Positions 55,219 through 64,000 of a stretch of 64,000 nucleotides of DNA are shown in pieces. The stretch is from Hibiscus mutabilis (taxonomy: Eukaryota > Streptophyta > Magnoliopsida > Malvales > Malvaceae). The stretch is from positions 31,016,508-31,080,507 of the forward strand of contig CM033718.1 in assembly GCA_019671005.1 (NCBI GenBank), given 5' to 3'. A program made the position numbers and the translations under genes. The stretch's first letter is position 1; every line of letters begins with the position of its first letter. The notes below the pieces were generated by a model that worked only from the letters and a program-made list of their open reading frames with translations, was not told the origin of the DNA and did not search any database.

Positions 55219-58200
55219 TGTAACACCCCTCACTCGGGTTAGGAGCGAGGAGTGTTGGTGCAAGCAATCAAACAAGACACATAAAACTAGTGGTTATTTG
55301 AACTTTTCTTACAAATTACTTAGACATCAAGAAACATTTTCATCTTATTCGAATAGGCTACTTGTAGACCAAGGAACTATATTTGGCCTTTACCAATTAA
55401 TCTCATTCGAACACCACATAAACAATTAGGGCCCAATTCATTTAAATTCAAACTAAATTCACTAAACAATTCCTAGCATCATTCGAACAAACTACTTGTA
55501 AAACAAGAAAGGATTCAGAAATTCATACATGTGTACAAGCACGACCATTTATGATCAATTACTAATCTTGAATACCTATGATGATCATTTGAGCATGTGT
55601 CAACAATTAAATTATACTAAGTACCAACTATGTCAATTCAATAGTGTACAGGATTCAAGGCAAGCAATAAGTCATGGCATTTCAAATTGGAAAGCATGAT
55701 TCAAGATAACATTGTTATATACCAATAGAAAGGTTCATAAGCCTTACAAACGTCACCTACAAATTTACATATCAAAAGGTGCCCTTAAGAAGTTCCATGT
55801 AGGTACTCAAAACATTACAAACCATTTCATCAAGTTTTCACAAACATCTCATATATATTTTCAAGATGAGCCAAATGCATGAGACCTATACAACTAGACA
55901 TAAAACTAGGCCACCAACTAGGAGTGCAACAAGACAAAAGCAAGGCATAATTTTAATCTTCTCTTGATAAACTCGGCTCAAGGTTGGGATGTTTTAATCT
56001 CTTTAAAACCTGTGTTCTTGGGAAGAAGGAAACAAGAGTGATAAGTACACATGGTACTTACTGAGGTAGTTCTTAGAACTAGCTTGTTATCAAATTAATC
56101 ACTTTAGGGAACTATAATTCATTTAGTCTAGATCAACCTAGTTAGGCTTCAAATTGATTAGAGTGTGGTCTAGTTAGTTCAAGAACTAATCGAATGTACA
56201 CAATACACATTTTAAACAAATAACCAATTACTATTTGAAACAATCAAGCATCAAAGTCTACCAAAAATGCTAGCAGGTGAGCATAATGTTCATTAATCCC
56301 CTATTCGAATGGGGTCATTATTCCATAGGGCTTGTCTTGCAAATAATGGGCAAATCAGAATAGCATTTCTATCATCTTATACATGAAATTTCATTTCAAT
56401 TAAAGCTCATTATCAAGTACAACAATGCTCATTCATATATCATGTGACATGTCTTCTTTAAGCTTGATAATTTACTTTGCCTTGGTAGATAGTAGGGCTA
56501 GGTAATCAAGTCTCAGTAGGGTACTCAAAGTACCAGAACAATTCAATACCCAAAGCATCTAACAGTAGGGTGTCTTCAACACCAATCATTAGGGTACAAT
56601 TACGTACCAAATTCTCGAGCTCTAAACTCTAAGACATGTCATTTTACCTAAGACCAACTAACAACCAATGGCTTATAAAATCTTTTTATTTCAAGCATCA
56701 CACAAGTTACTTAGTCATCAAGTAACTCAAGATCAATTCGTTTTAGACCCTTAGGCCAATTGCATTTAGTTCATTTCACATTAGATTAACTTGGCAAGTA
56801 ATATTCAATACAACAATATTACCAATTCCTTTTGGCATTTTCATATCAACCAATAAATCCATCAACATTTCACAATTTCCTACTCAATCCATAATACAAT
56901 CGAACAAGCAATTAACTTACTTAATCTTTATCAATCCTTTCTTCCCATTTAATCATTTACCAAGTATGATTTTGGTGTCATTTCATAGTATGGAATTTAG
57001 ACATGTAAGGTTGGTTAGGACCTATGTCCTAACCCTAAAATAACTACACTCACAATACAATCCAACAATCTAGCAATTGTCTTGAATAGCTATTCCTTTG
57101 TTCTTAGCCTTTGGATGTTTTCCTTTTTCTTCCTCCACCAAGTTCAAAGCTTGTTCTAAGACATTATACAAGTAGATGCATATTAAAACAAGTCTCATAT
57201 GACCATTCAAGCAAGGCAATATTACTAGTACTTATCATATACAATTCTGGCTGCAAGATTATGCTCATATAAGTACAATTCAGCCAACATTTCAATAAAA
57301 AAGCTAGGCAGAATCCATTTATCCCAAATTGTTACAAAATAGTCCCATAAAAACTGTGTATAAAACAGTTTCCAACTAGCATAACTGTTGCTGCTGCCTG
57401 GCAGCTTGCACATTACATGCTTAAACAGGCATATCTTTCAATTGCTATGTCAGAATTTCGATTAATTTACATCATTGGAAAGATAATAAAACGTTATTTA
57501 AGACCATAATAGGCTTGAATTTTAGTTCTTAGCCAATTAATACAGTTTATTGTTCAAAGACAGGGCATTTACACTGCGTGAACAGTTTGCACTGTCCAGT
57601 TATTTATATTTACAGTTTTCAGCATAGGACCCAGTTTTCAGTTATGTTTTCACCTAACGAAAATAGACATACCAAGGATCATGTCATTAAAATTTCAGCC
57701 CTGAATTTGATCTCTACAATTTTTGGTAAATTTTCAAAGTGACTGCCCAGAATAGAGCAATTCGGGGCAGATTGCACTTATTTACATTTTAATTCCTTAA
57801 AGTCATTCTAACCAATGTTTTGGTCCTATAATTCATTTCATATGGAATCCTAAACATGTTTAGTCAATGTTAATCCATTTTTCAAGGTAGCCAAAACTGA
57901 GCAACTTAATTACAGAGCTCAATTTTACAAGTTTACTCAATAGGTTCTACTAAAACAGTTTCTATGTTATACAACTATGTTCATACTTTTGATCTTTCAT
58001 TTCCAGCATATAACCACAACAATTAACTTGTATAACACCTTAATTACAATACCTAATCATGATCATATTCAATTCATTCTTCAATCTCATCATTTAGGCA
58101 ATTATTCAATTCAGCTATGTCACTAGATGAACCAATTCATTGTTCACAAATCATAACATAACACCCATGTTTCTTTCTTTCAATTCAGCCATATACAACA

Positions 58201-58756
58201 CTAATTCAATCATCAATCGAGTTCATACAATAACAATTTCTACCTTAACATATCAAACAACCAAATTCAATTAACATAAAAGCTATTCGAATGAAACAAA
58301 GGTTCAATCATACTCACTTTGCCTCCTAGCTCAATTTCAATGATAAATCTCTACACATGAAAGCTTAATTCATGCTCCAATGGTGTTTTCTCAAGGTTTC
58401 TCTCTCAACTCTCTTTTCTCTCTTTCTTTCTTCTTCCATTCGGCTAACATAGTGAAGAAGATGATGACAATGTGGTTATCCACATTAGTGGAATTAGTGA
58501 AGTTACTAAACGAACCTTAATTGGTTATTAATCATATAATTAATCAAGGGCAATTGAGAGAATTAGGAAATTTATCATGCAAGCTTAATCTTTCTTGCTT
58601 AATTCGGTTTGGTCCTTGCAATTTTATCACTTAATTCGTTCTCTATTTCAATTAAGCCCTTTAACTAATCAATTTAGTTTAATTTCTAAATTCAATTAAG
58701 CTATCAACTTAAGCAATTGACTCAATTAGTACTAAGCTAGGATTTGGGGTATCACA
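55219..58756 (-). mobile_element. 3' LTR of minus-strand element O
   Basis: Bounds are TGTAACACCCCTCACTCGGG and GGGGTATCACA; 3538 bp. It lies next to a minus-strand purine tract. Stem-loops: 56043-56059 (AAGTAC/GTACTT), array 56520-56608, 57013-57034 (GGTTAGGAC-ctat-GTCCTAACC). The 5' copy begins abruptly at 62396 and matches 56091 onward. Confidence 0.9.
56520..56608 (-). repeat. Hairpin array in O 3' LTR, four units
   Basis: GGTAC-tcaaa-GTACC at 56520, a decayed unit AATAC-ccaaa-GCATC at 56545, GGTGT-cttca-ACACC at 56569, GGTAC-aattac-GTACC at 56593. Spacing is 24-25 bp, as in U. The partner LTR has six units at 62823-62961. Confidence 0.92.
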
Positions 58757-58772
58757 ACTCTCCCCTCCTTAA
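58757..58772 (-). other. Polypurine tract of O
   Basis: On the minus strand, AAGGAGGGGAGAGT directly before the LTR, preceded by an ATTCGAGGATGAATTTTC leader. Confidence 0.85.
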
Positions 58773-58781
58773 AAAGAAAAT

Positions 58782-59366
58782 TCATCCTCGAATTTTACCT
58801 GAATCAAATAGGTGAGGATATTGCTTTTTCATCGTATCTTTAGGCTCCCAAGTTGCTTCTTCTACTTTACGATTTCTCCACAATGCCTTCACTAGGGAAA
58901 TGTTCTTATTTCGGAGCCTCTCGATTTCCTTATCAAGAATTTGGATTGGCTCTTCCTCGTAGGATAGATTAGGATTCAATTCCACCTCTTCAGGCTCTAG
59001 AATGTGAGAGGGATCAGATTGGTATCTTCGGAGCATTGAGACATGGAAGACATTGTGAATCTTATCGAACTCACTAGGGAGTGTTAGTCGATAAGCCACA
59101 TGACGAATCTTTTCAACAACATCAAATGGTCCAATGAACCGGGGGCTAAGCTTTCCCTTTTTACCAAATCTAAAGACTTTCTTCCAAGGAGAAACTTTGA
59201 GAAACACTTTGTCTCCAACGTTGTACTGAATATCCTTCCGTTTCAAGTCAGCATAAGCCTTTTGCCTATCTAAGGCTTGTTTCAATCTATCATGAATAAT
59301 TTGGACTTGCTCTTCAGTTTCCCTGAGCAATTGGGGTCCAAGAATTTTGTTTTCACCTATTTCAGA
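58782..59366 (-). pseudogene. O pol: integrase C-terminal domain and intact chromodomain
   Basis: The longest well preserved stretch in the window is a 182-residue open frame from 59330. In order it has ETEEQVQIIHDRLKQALDRQ, YNVGDKVFLKVSPWKKVFRF, KGKLSPRFIGPFDVVEKIRH, AYRLTLPSEFDKIHNVFHVS, EEEPIQILDKEIERLRNK and a chromodomain with VKALWRNRKVEEATWEPKDT, ending at a natural stop at 58782. In chromoviruses this end tethers integrase to heterochromatin. It is only the tail of the polyprotein: an in-frame TAG at 59367 separates it from the integrase core, in the same frame. Confidence 0.88.
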
Positions 59367-60254
59367 CTAGCATAGAGGCGTTCTACATCTCCTTCCGTAC
59401 AAAGCTTCAAATGGAGCCATTTGAATCGAAGCTTGATAACTGTTGTTGTAGGCAAATTCTACGAGAGGTTGGAACTTCTCAAAATTCTTTCCAAAGTCGA
59501 TAACACAGGCTCTGAGCATGTCTTCGAGCACTTGTATTACTCTTTCGGAATGACCATCGCTTTGAGGATGAAAAGCTGTACTTAGATTCAATTTAGTTCT
59601 AATAGCTCGTTGCAAAGTTCTCTAGAATCGAGCTGTGAATCTGGGATCTCTATCGAAGATTATCGAGGTAGGCACTCCGTATAGACGAACTACTTTCTGA
59701 ATGTACAGTTCAGCTAAGGCATCCAAACTTAGGTTCATTTGAATAGGGATGAAATGAGCTGATTTAAAGAACCTATCAACTATAACCTATACAATATCAC
59801 TCTTTCTTGGAGTGCAAGGAAGACCGGTTACGAAGTCCATTGTGATTCGATCCCACTTCCACTGAGGGAATTTAATAGGTTGGAGCAATCCAGTAGGGAC
59901 TCGATGCTCGACTTTAACCCTTTGACAAGTCAAACACTTTGATACGAAATCATTGATGGCTGCTTTCGTTCCTGGCCACCAATACAAGGATTTAAGATCC
60001 TTATACATCTTGACAGATCCTGGATGTATTGAGAATGGACTTTGATGAGCTTCTTGTAGAATTTCATTCTTTAGATCATCATTGCTCAGAATACACACCC
60101 TATTCTTGAAATAGAGCATTCCACTCGAATGAATAGAGAAATCTTGGTTGGCTTTTGAGTCAAGCTTCAAGATAATAGCTTGAAGTTTGGAATCAGTTTG
60201 TTGCAAGTCTTTGATTCTCGTGATTAGGCTAGGTTGAACTTGTAATTCAGACAT
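59367..60254 (-). pseudogene. O pol: integrase zinc finger and core
   Basis: 60254-59787 holds the HHCC finger (HQSPFSIHPG, LYWWPGTKAAIND, KCLTCQRVKVEHR) and the first catalytic region WDRITMDFVTGLPCTPRK, then stops at a TAG in place of the usual tryptophan codon. The core continues in the same frame with VDRFFKSAHFIPIQ and a second aspartate in IIFDRDPRF, a further TAG near 59623, and 59615-59367 with FHPQSDGHSERVIQVLEDML carrying the catalytic glutamate. Three nonsense changes at tryptophan positions with no frame loss point to point-mutation decay. Confidence 0.87.
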
Positions 60255-61322
60255 AAATTCAAGTTTTTGGTATACTCGTAAATGAGCATCTATAGCATCT
60301 GAGGCTACAAGATTAAAAAAAGCTATTAGGTGGAATTCGATTGGTTACTTGCCAAGGAAGCAAGTGTTCGAATAGTTTCTTGTATAACAAGAAAGATTCA
60401 ATTTCAATTCGAATTTCAAGGATTTAAACTTTAGAAGATTTCCCGAGTGTGGCTTTCAACTAAGGGCATCAACAACAACATTTGCTTTCCCCGGATGGTA
60501 GTCGATAAATAGATCGTAGTCGTTGAGTAATTCGAGCCATCTCCTTTGCCTCCGATTCAAATCTTTCCGAGTTAGAAGATACTTGAGACTCTTGTGGTTA
60601 GTAAATAGATTACATTTCTTTCCGCATAAGCAGTGTCTCCAGACTTTGAACGCGAATACGATAGCTGCTAACTCCAGATTGTGAGTAGGATAGTTAGATT
60701 CATGTGGTTTGAGTTGCCTTGAAGCATAAGCAACCACTTTTCCATCTTGCATCAGGACACAACAGAGTCCTAGATGAGAAGCATCACTCTAAATAGTGAA
60801 TTCCTTGACCAATTCTGGTTGGATAAGAACCAGAGCATGAGTTAGAGCTTGCTGAGGTTGATCGAAGCTTCGTTCTTGGCTTTCCGACCAAATAAAAGGT
60901 GTATCCTTTCAGGTTAGCTTGGTTAAGCTTGCGGCAATTGAAGAAAAACCCTTAACAAATCTTTGATAATATCCAGCTAAATCGAGAAAACTTTAGACCT
61001 CTCCAACATTCCTCGGAGGTCGCCAATCGAGAATAGCTTGAATTTTCTTTGAATCCACCTTGATCCCTTCGGCTGAAATTACGTGACCGAGAAATGAAAC
61101 TTCTGATAGCCAAAACTCGGACTTGGAGAATTTAGCAAACAACTAACGTTCTCGGAGAGTTTGCAATACAATTCGAAGGTGTTCACTATATTCTTCCTTA
61201 TTCCGAGAATACACACCAGAATGTCATCAATGAAGACGACCACAAACTTGTCGAGATAGGGCTTGAATAATCCATGAATGCGGCTGGGGCATTAGTTAAC
61301 CCAAATGGCATTACAAGGAACT
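60255..61322 (-). pseudogene. O pol: RT C-terminal part and RNase H
   Basis: RNase H is open at 60752-60456: MQDGKVVAYASRQLKPHESN, LELAAIVFAFKVWRHCL, DYDLFIDYHPGKANVVVDAL, then a TGA where other copies have arginine, and a lax linker to integrase with one more stop. The first RNase H aspartate (SDASHLGL-like) lies near 60780-60800 next to a stop. Between 61322 and 60900 the RT thumb and connection is out of frame in places: after RYGH a one-base loss, a small deletion after FMD, FVVVFIDDILV with both catalytic aspartates still present (about 61215), then a two-base gain. Confidence 0.84.
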
Positions 61323-62168
61323 CTAATGACCATATCGAGTTCGGAAGGCTATTTTAGGCACGTCTTCATCTTTCACCTTTATTTGATAATAGCCCGATCG
61401 AAGATCGATCTTAAAAAGCACGGCAACACCCTTGAGTTGATCAAAGAGATTTTCTATCCTCGGAAGAGGATATCGATTATTGATAGTGATCTTGTTCAAT
61501 TGCTGATAGTCAATGCAAAGATGCATCGTACCATCTTTCTTCTTTACAAACAAGACAGGTGCACCCCAGGGAGATGTGCTAGGCCGAATAAAACCTTTGT
61601 CTTGGAGTTCTTGAAGTTGTTCATGAAGCTCTTTCAATTTGACTAGTGCCATCCTATAAGGTGTTTGGACACCGGGTTCGCCCCAGGTTGAACTTGAATC
61701 CCAAATTCCATTTCTCTAGTCGGAGGGAGACCAGGAAGTTCCTCAAGAAAAATATCGACGAATTCAGATATAATAGGTATAGATGGTAAACCAATATCAT
61801 ATTCCTCTCGTAAGACCATGGAAGCAAGGATTGACGTCGGTTTCTTATCTATTAACAAGATGGATTCTTTCCCTAATCCCTGAAGATACAATCTCCTATT
61901 TTGGAAATCAATCCAGGATTGGTGATTTCCCAACCAGCCTAGTCCTAACACTAGATCAAACTCACAATTTGGCAAAACATAATGGTCTATTGGAAAGGAA
62001 ATGCTTTGAATAACAATTGGACAATTTTCTACAAATCAAATTGATTGTCATTTTTCCACTTATGGGATTTGATACTACAAGGTTCGATTTGTCTAGTTCA
62101 GGTTTCATTTTGAGTTTAACAAGCAAAGTTGAACATATAAAGGAATGGGTAGACCCCGAATCAATCAT
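61323..62168 (-). pseudogene. O pol: protease and RT N-terminal part
   Basis: 62168 opens MIDSGSTHSFICSTLLVKLK, the retroviral-type aspartic protease with its DSG active site, and shifts frame near 62030. The next frame, 61975-61643, has MPNCEFDLVLGLGWLGNHQS and the start of RT (FVDIFLEELPGLPPTREMEF). A second shift near 61665 leads to 61652-61323 with LKELHEQLQELQDKGFIRPS, APVLFVKKKDGTMHLCIDYQ, QLNKITINNRYPLPRIENLF and FKIDLRSGYYQIKVKDEDVP. Domain order and spacing are normal for the family. Confidence 0.87.
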
Positions 62169-62395
62169 AGCATAAACAAAATTTGAGTTTAGTTCAACAG
62201 TACCTGCAATTACATCGGGAGATTCTTCATCATCCCGACCACAAATGTGGTAAATACGAGCAGTGGCTCGAGACTCCTAATGGGTAAGGGCATTCGAATA
62301 GGTGCCTTTGCCTCTCCCTTGATATCCCGATTGAGCTTGCTTGAAACTTTTGTTTCGGTTGGATGGTGTCAGATTAGGATTTGCTAAATTTCCCG
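62169..62395 (-). pseudogene. O: remains between gag and protease
   Basis: On the minus strand this shows ICGRDDEESPDVIAGTVELN leading into the protease. Further upstream is a basic low-complexity stretch. A stop lies near 62277. The zinc knuckle, the rest of gag, the leader and the primer site are missing: at 62396 the sequence jumps into the middle of an LTR. Confidence 0.7.
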
Positions 62396-64000
62396 AATTA
62401 ATCACTTTAGGGAACTATAATTCATTTATTCTAGATCAACCTAGTTAGGCTTCAAATTGATTAGAGTGTGATCTAGTTAGTTCAAGCACTAACCGAAGGT
62501 ACACAATACACATTTTAAACAAATAGCTAATTACTATTTGAAACAATCAAACATCAAAGTGTATTAAAAATGCTAGCAAGTGAGCATAATGTTCATCAAT
62601 CCCCTATTCGAATGGGGTCATTATTCCATAGGGCTTTGTCTTGCAAATAATGAGCAAATCAGAATAGCATTCTATCATCTTATACATGAAATTTCATTTC
62701 AATAAAAGCTCATTATCAAGTATTACAATGCTCATTAATATATCATGTGACATGTCTTATTTAAGCTTGATAATTTACTTTGCCTTGGTAGATAGTAGGA
62801 CTAGGTAATCAAGTCTCAGTAGGGTACTCAAAGTACCAGAATCAGTAGGGCGTCTACAACGCCATGCAGTAGGGTACTCAACGTACCATAACAATTCGAT
62901 ACCCAAAGTATCTAACAGTAGGGTGTCTTCAACACCAATCAGTAGGGTACACTTACGTACCAAAATCTCGAGCTCTAGACTCTAAGACATGCCGTTCTAC
63001 TTAAGACCAACTAACAACCAAGGGCTTATAGAATCTTTTTATTTCAAGCATCACACAAGTTACTTAGTCATCAAGTAATTCAAGATCAATTCGTTTTAGA
63101 CCCTTAGGCCAATTGCATTTAGTTCATTTCACATTAGATTAACTTGGCAAGTAATATTCAATACAACAATACTACCAATTCCTTTCGGCATTTTCATACC
63201 AAGCAATAAATCCATCAACATTTCACAATTTCCTACTCAATTCGAAATACAACCGAACAAGCAATTAACTTACTTAATCTTTATCAATACTTTCTTCCCA
63301 TTTAATCAATTACCAAGTATGATTTAGTGTCATTTCATAGTATGTAATTCAAACAAGAATTTAGACATGTAAGGTTGGTTAGGACCTATGTCCCAACCCT
63401 AAAATAACTGCACTCACAATACAATCCAGCAATCTAGCAATTGTCTTGAATAGCTATTCCTTTGTTCTTAGCCTTTGGATGATTTCCTTTTTCTTCCTCC
63501 ACCAAGTTCAAAGCTGGTTCTAAGACATTATACAAGCATATTCATATTAAAACAAGTCTCATATGACCATTCAGGCAAGGCAATATTACTAGTACTTATC
63601 ATATACAATTCTGGCAGCAAGATTATGCTCATATAAGTACAATTCAGCCAACATTTCAATAAACAAAGCTGGGAAGAATCCATTTATCCCAAATTGTTAC
63701 AAAAAAGTCTAATAAAACTGTGTATAAACCAGTTTCCAACTAGCTTAACTGCTGCTGCATGGCAGCTTACACATTACATGCTTAAACAGGCATATCTTTC
63801 AATTCCTACGTCGTAATTTTGATTAATTTATATCGTTGGAAAGCTAATAAAATTGTCTTTAATACCATAATCAGCTTGCATTTTAGTTATTAGCCAATTA
63901 ATACAGTTTATTGTTCAAAGACAGGGCATTTACACTGCCTGGACAATTTGCACTGTCCAGCTATTTCTATTTACAATTTCCAGCATAGGACCCAGTTTTT
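62396..64000 (-). mobile_element. 5' LTR of element O (end deleted, runs off window)
   Basis: From AATTAATCACTTTAGGGAAC at 62396 the sequence matches 56091-57670 of the 3' LTR. About 870 bp at the internal-facing end are missing along with gag and primer site, so a single deletion of both is likely. It holds the larger hairpin array at 62823-62961 and the conserved stem-loop at 63377-63398. Confidence 0.88.
62823..62961 (-). repeat. Hairpin array in O 5' LTR, six units
   Basis: GGTAC-tcaaa-GTACC (62823), GGCGT-ctaca-ACGCC (62849), GGTAC-tcaac-GTACC (62873), GATAC-ccaaa-GTATC (62898), GGTGT-cttca-ACACC (62922), GGTAC-acttac-GTACC (62946). Spacing is 24-26 bp. All six stems pair perfectly. Two units are extra compared with the 3' LTR. 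Confidence 0.95.

Noticed and set aside
61305..61646. Plus-strand open frame of 113 residues
   Set aside because: It is antisense to O's reverse transcriptase and has no similarity of its own.

Overview
This window is plant nuclear repeat DNA. It is AT-rich, has no host gene that I can support, and is built almost entirely from nested LTR retrotransposons. Most belong to the Ty3/gypsy chromovirus type, probably the Tekay/Del lineage. The signs are LTR ends of the form TGTAAyAyCC...GGrTryTACA, a primer site resembling TGGTATCAGAGC (initiator Met tRNA), a purine tract just before the 3' LTR, integrase followed by a chromodomain, and LTRs of roughly 2-8 kb. One truncated Ty1/copia element is also present. 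The host is most likely a dicot; I cannot name a species. The setting looks like pericentromeric or other silent heterochromatin.

Layout. 1-24478 is a layered nest inside an old minus-strand element, X. X's 3' LTR is at 1-1565 and its pol pieces are at 12243-12454 and 23852-24478. A solo LTR (Y, plus strand, 1576-2450 and 11805-12237) landed in X's purine tract with target duplication CTCCC. A complete but dead element (G1, plus strand, 2451-11799, duplication TACTT) then landed in Y. A second complete but dead element (Z, minus strand, 12455-23846, duplication AGTTT/AGTTC) landed in X's chromodomain region. At 24479-41128 plus-strand pieces follow: LTR W, element V with a gag remnant, element R with a copia element in its 5' LTR and only 182 bp between its LTRs, a minus-strand gag remnant T, and LTRs S and B. 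Element U fills 41129-50760; its 5' LTR is about 8 kb and apparently chimeric, and only 241 bp separate its LTRs. From 50761 onward everything is minus strand: LTR Q, LTR P, and element O with the best preserved pol in the window, running off the right edge.

All gag-pol genes are broken by stops, frameshifts and deletions, so nothing here looks autonomous. The chromodomain region of O is the best preserved protein part.

The most unusual signal is in the LTRs. Different families carry sets of short perfect stem-loops at comparable places. In U and O these form a 24-25 bp periodic array in which stem sequences differ from unit to unit while base pairing is kept (GGTAC/GTACC, GGTGT/ACACC, GATGCC/GGCATC, GGCGT/ACGCC, GATAC/GTATC). 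Other LTR structures include a GGTTAGGAC/GTCCTAACC stem-loop in ten LTR copies, an AAGTAC/GTACTT stem-loop, a terminal stem-loop, paired TATCGATAC palindromes in X, and adjacent 71 bp and 70 bp tandem arrays in LTRs B and Q. All coordinates were read by eye; LTR ends are usually exact, and pseudogene domain limits are approximate.
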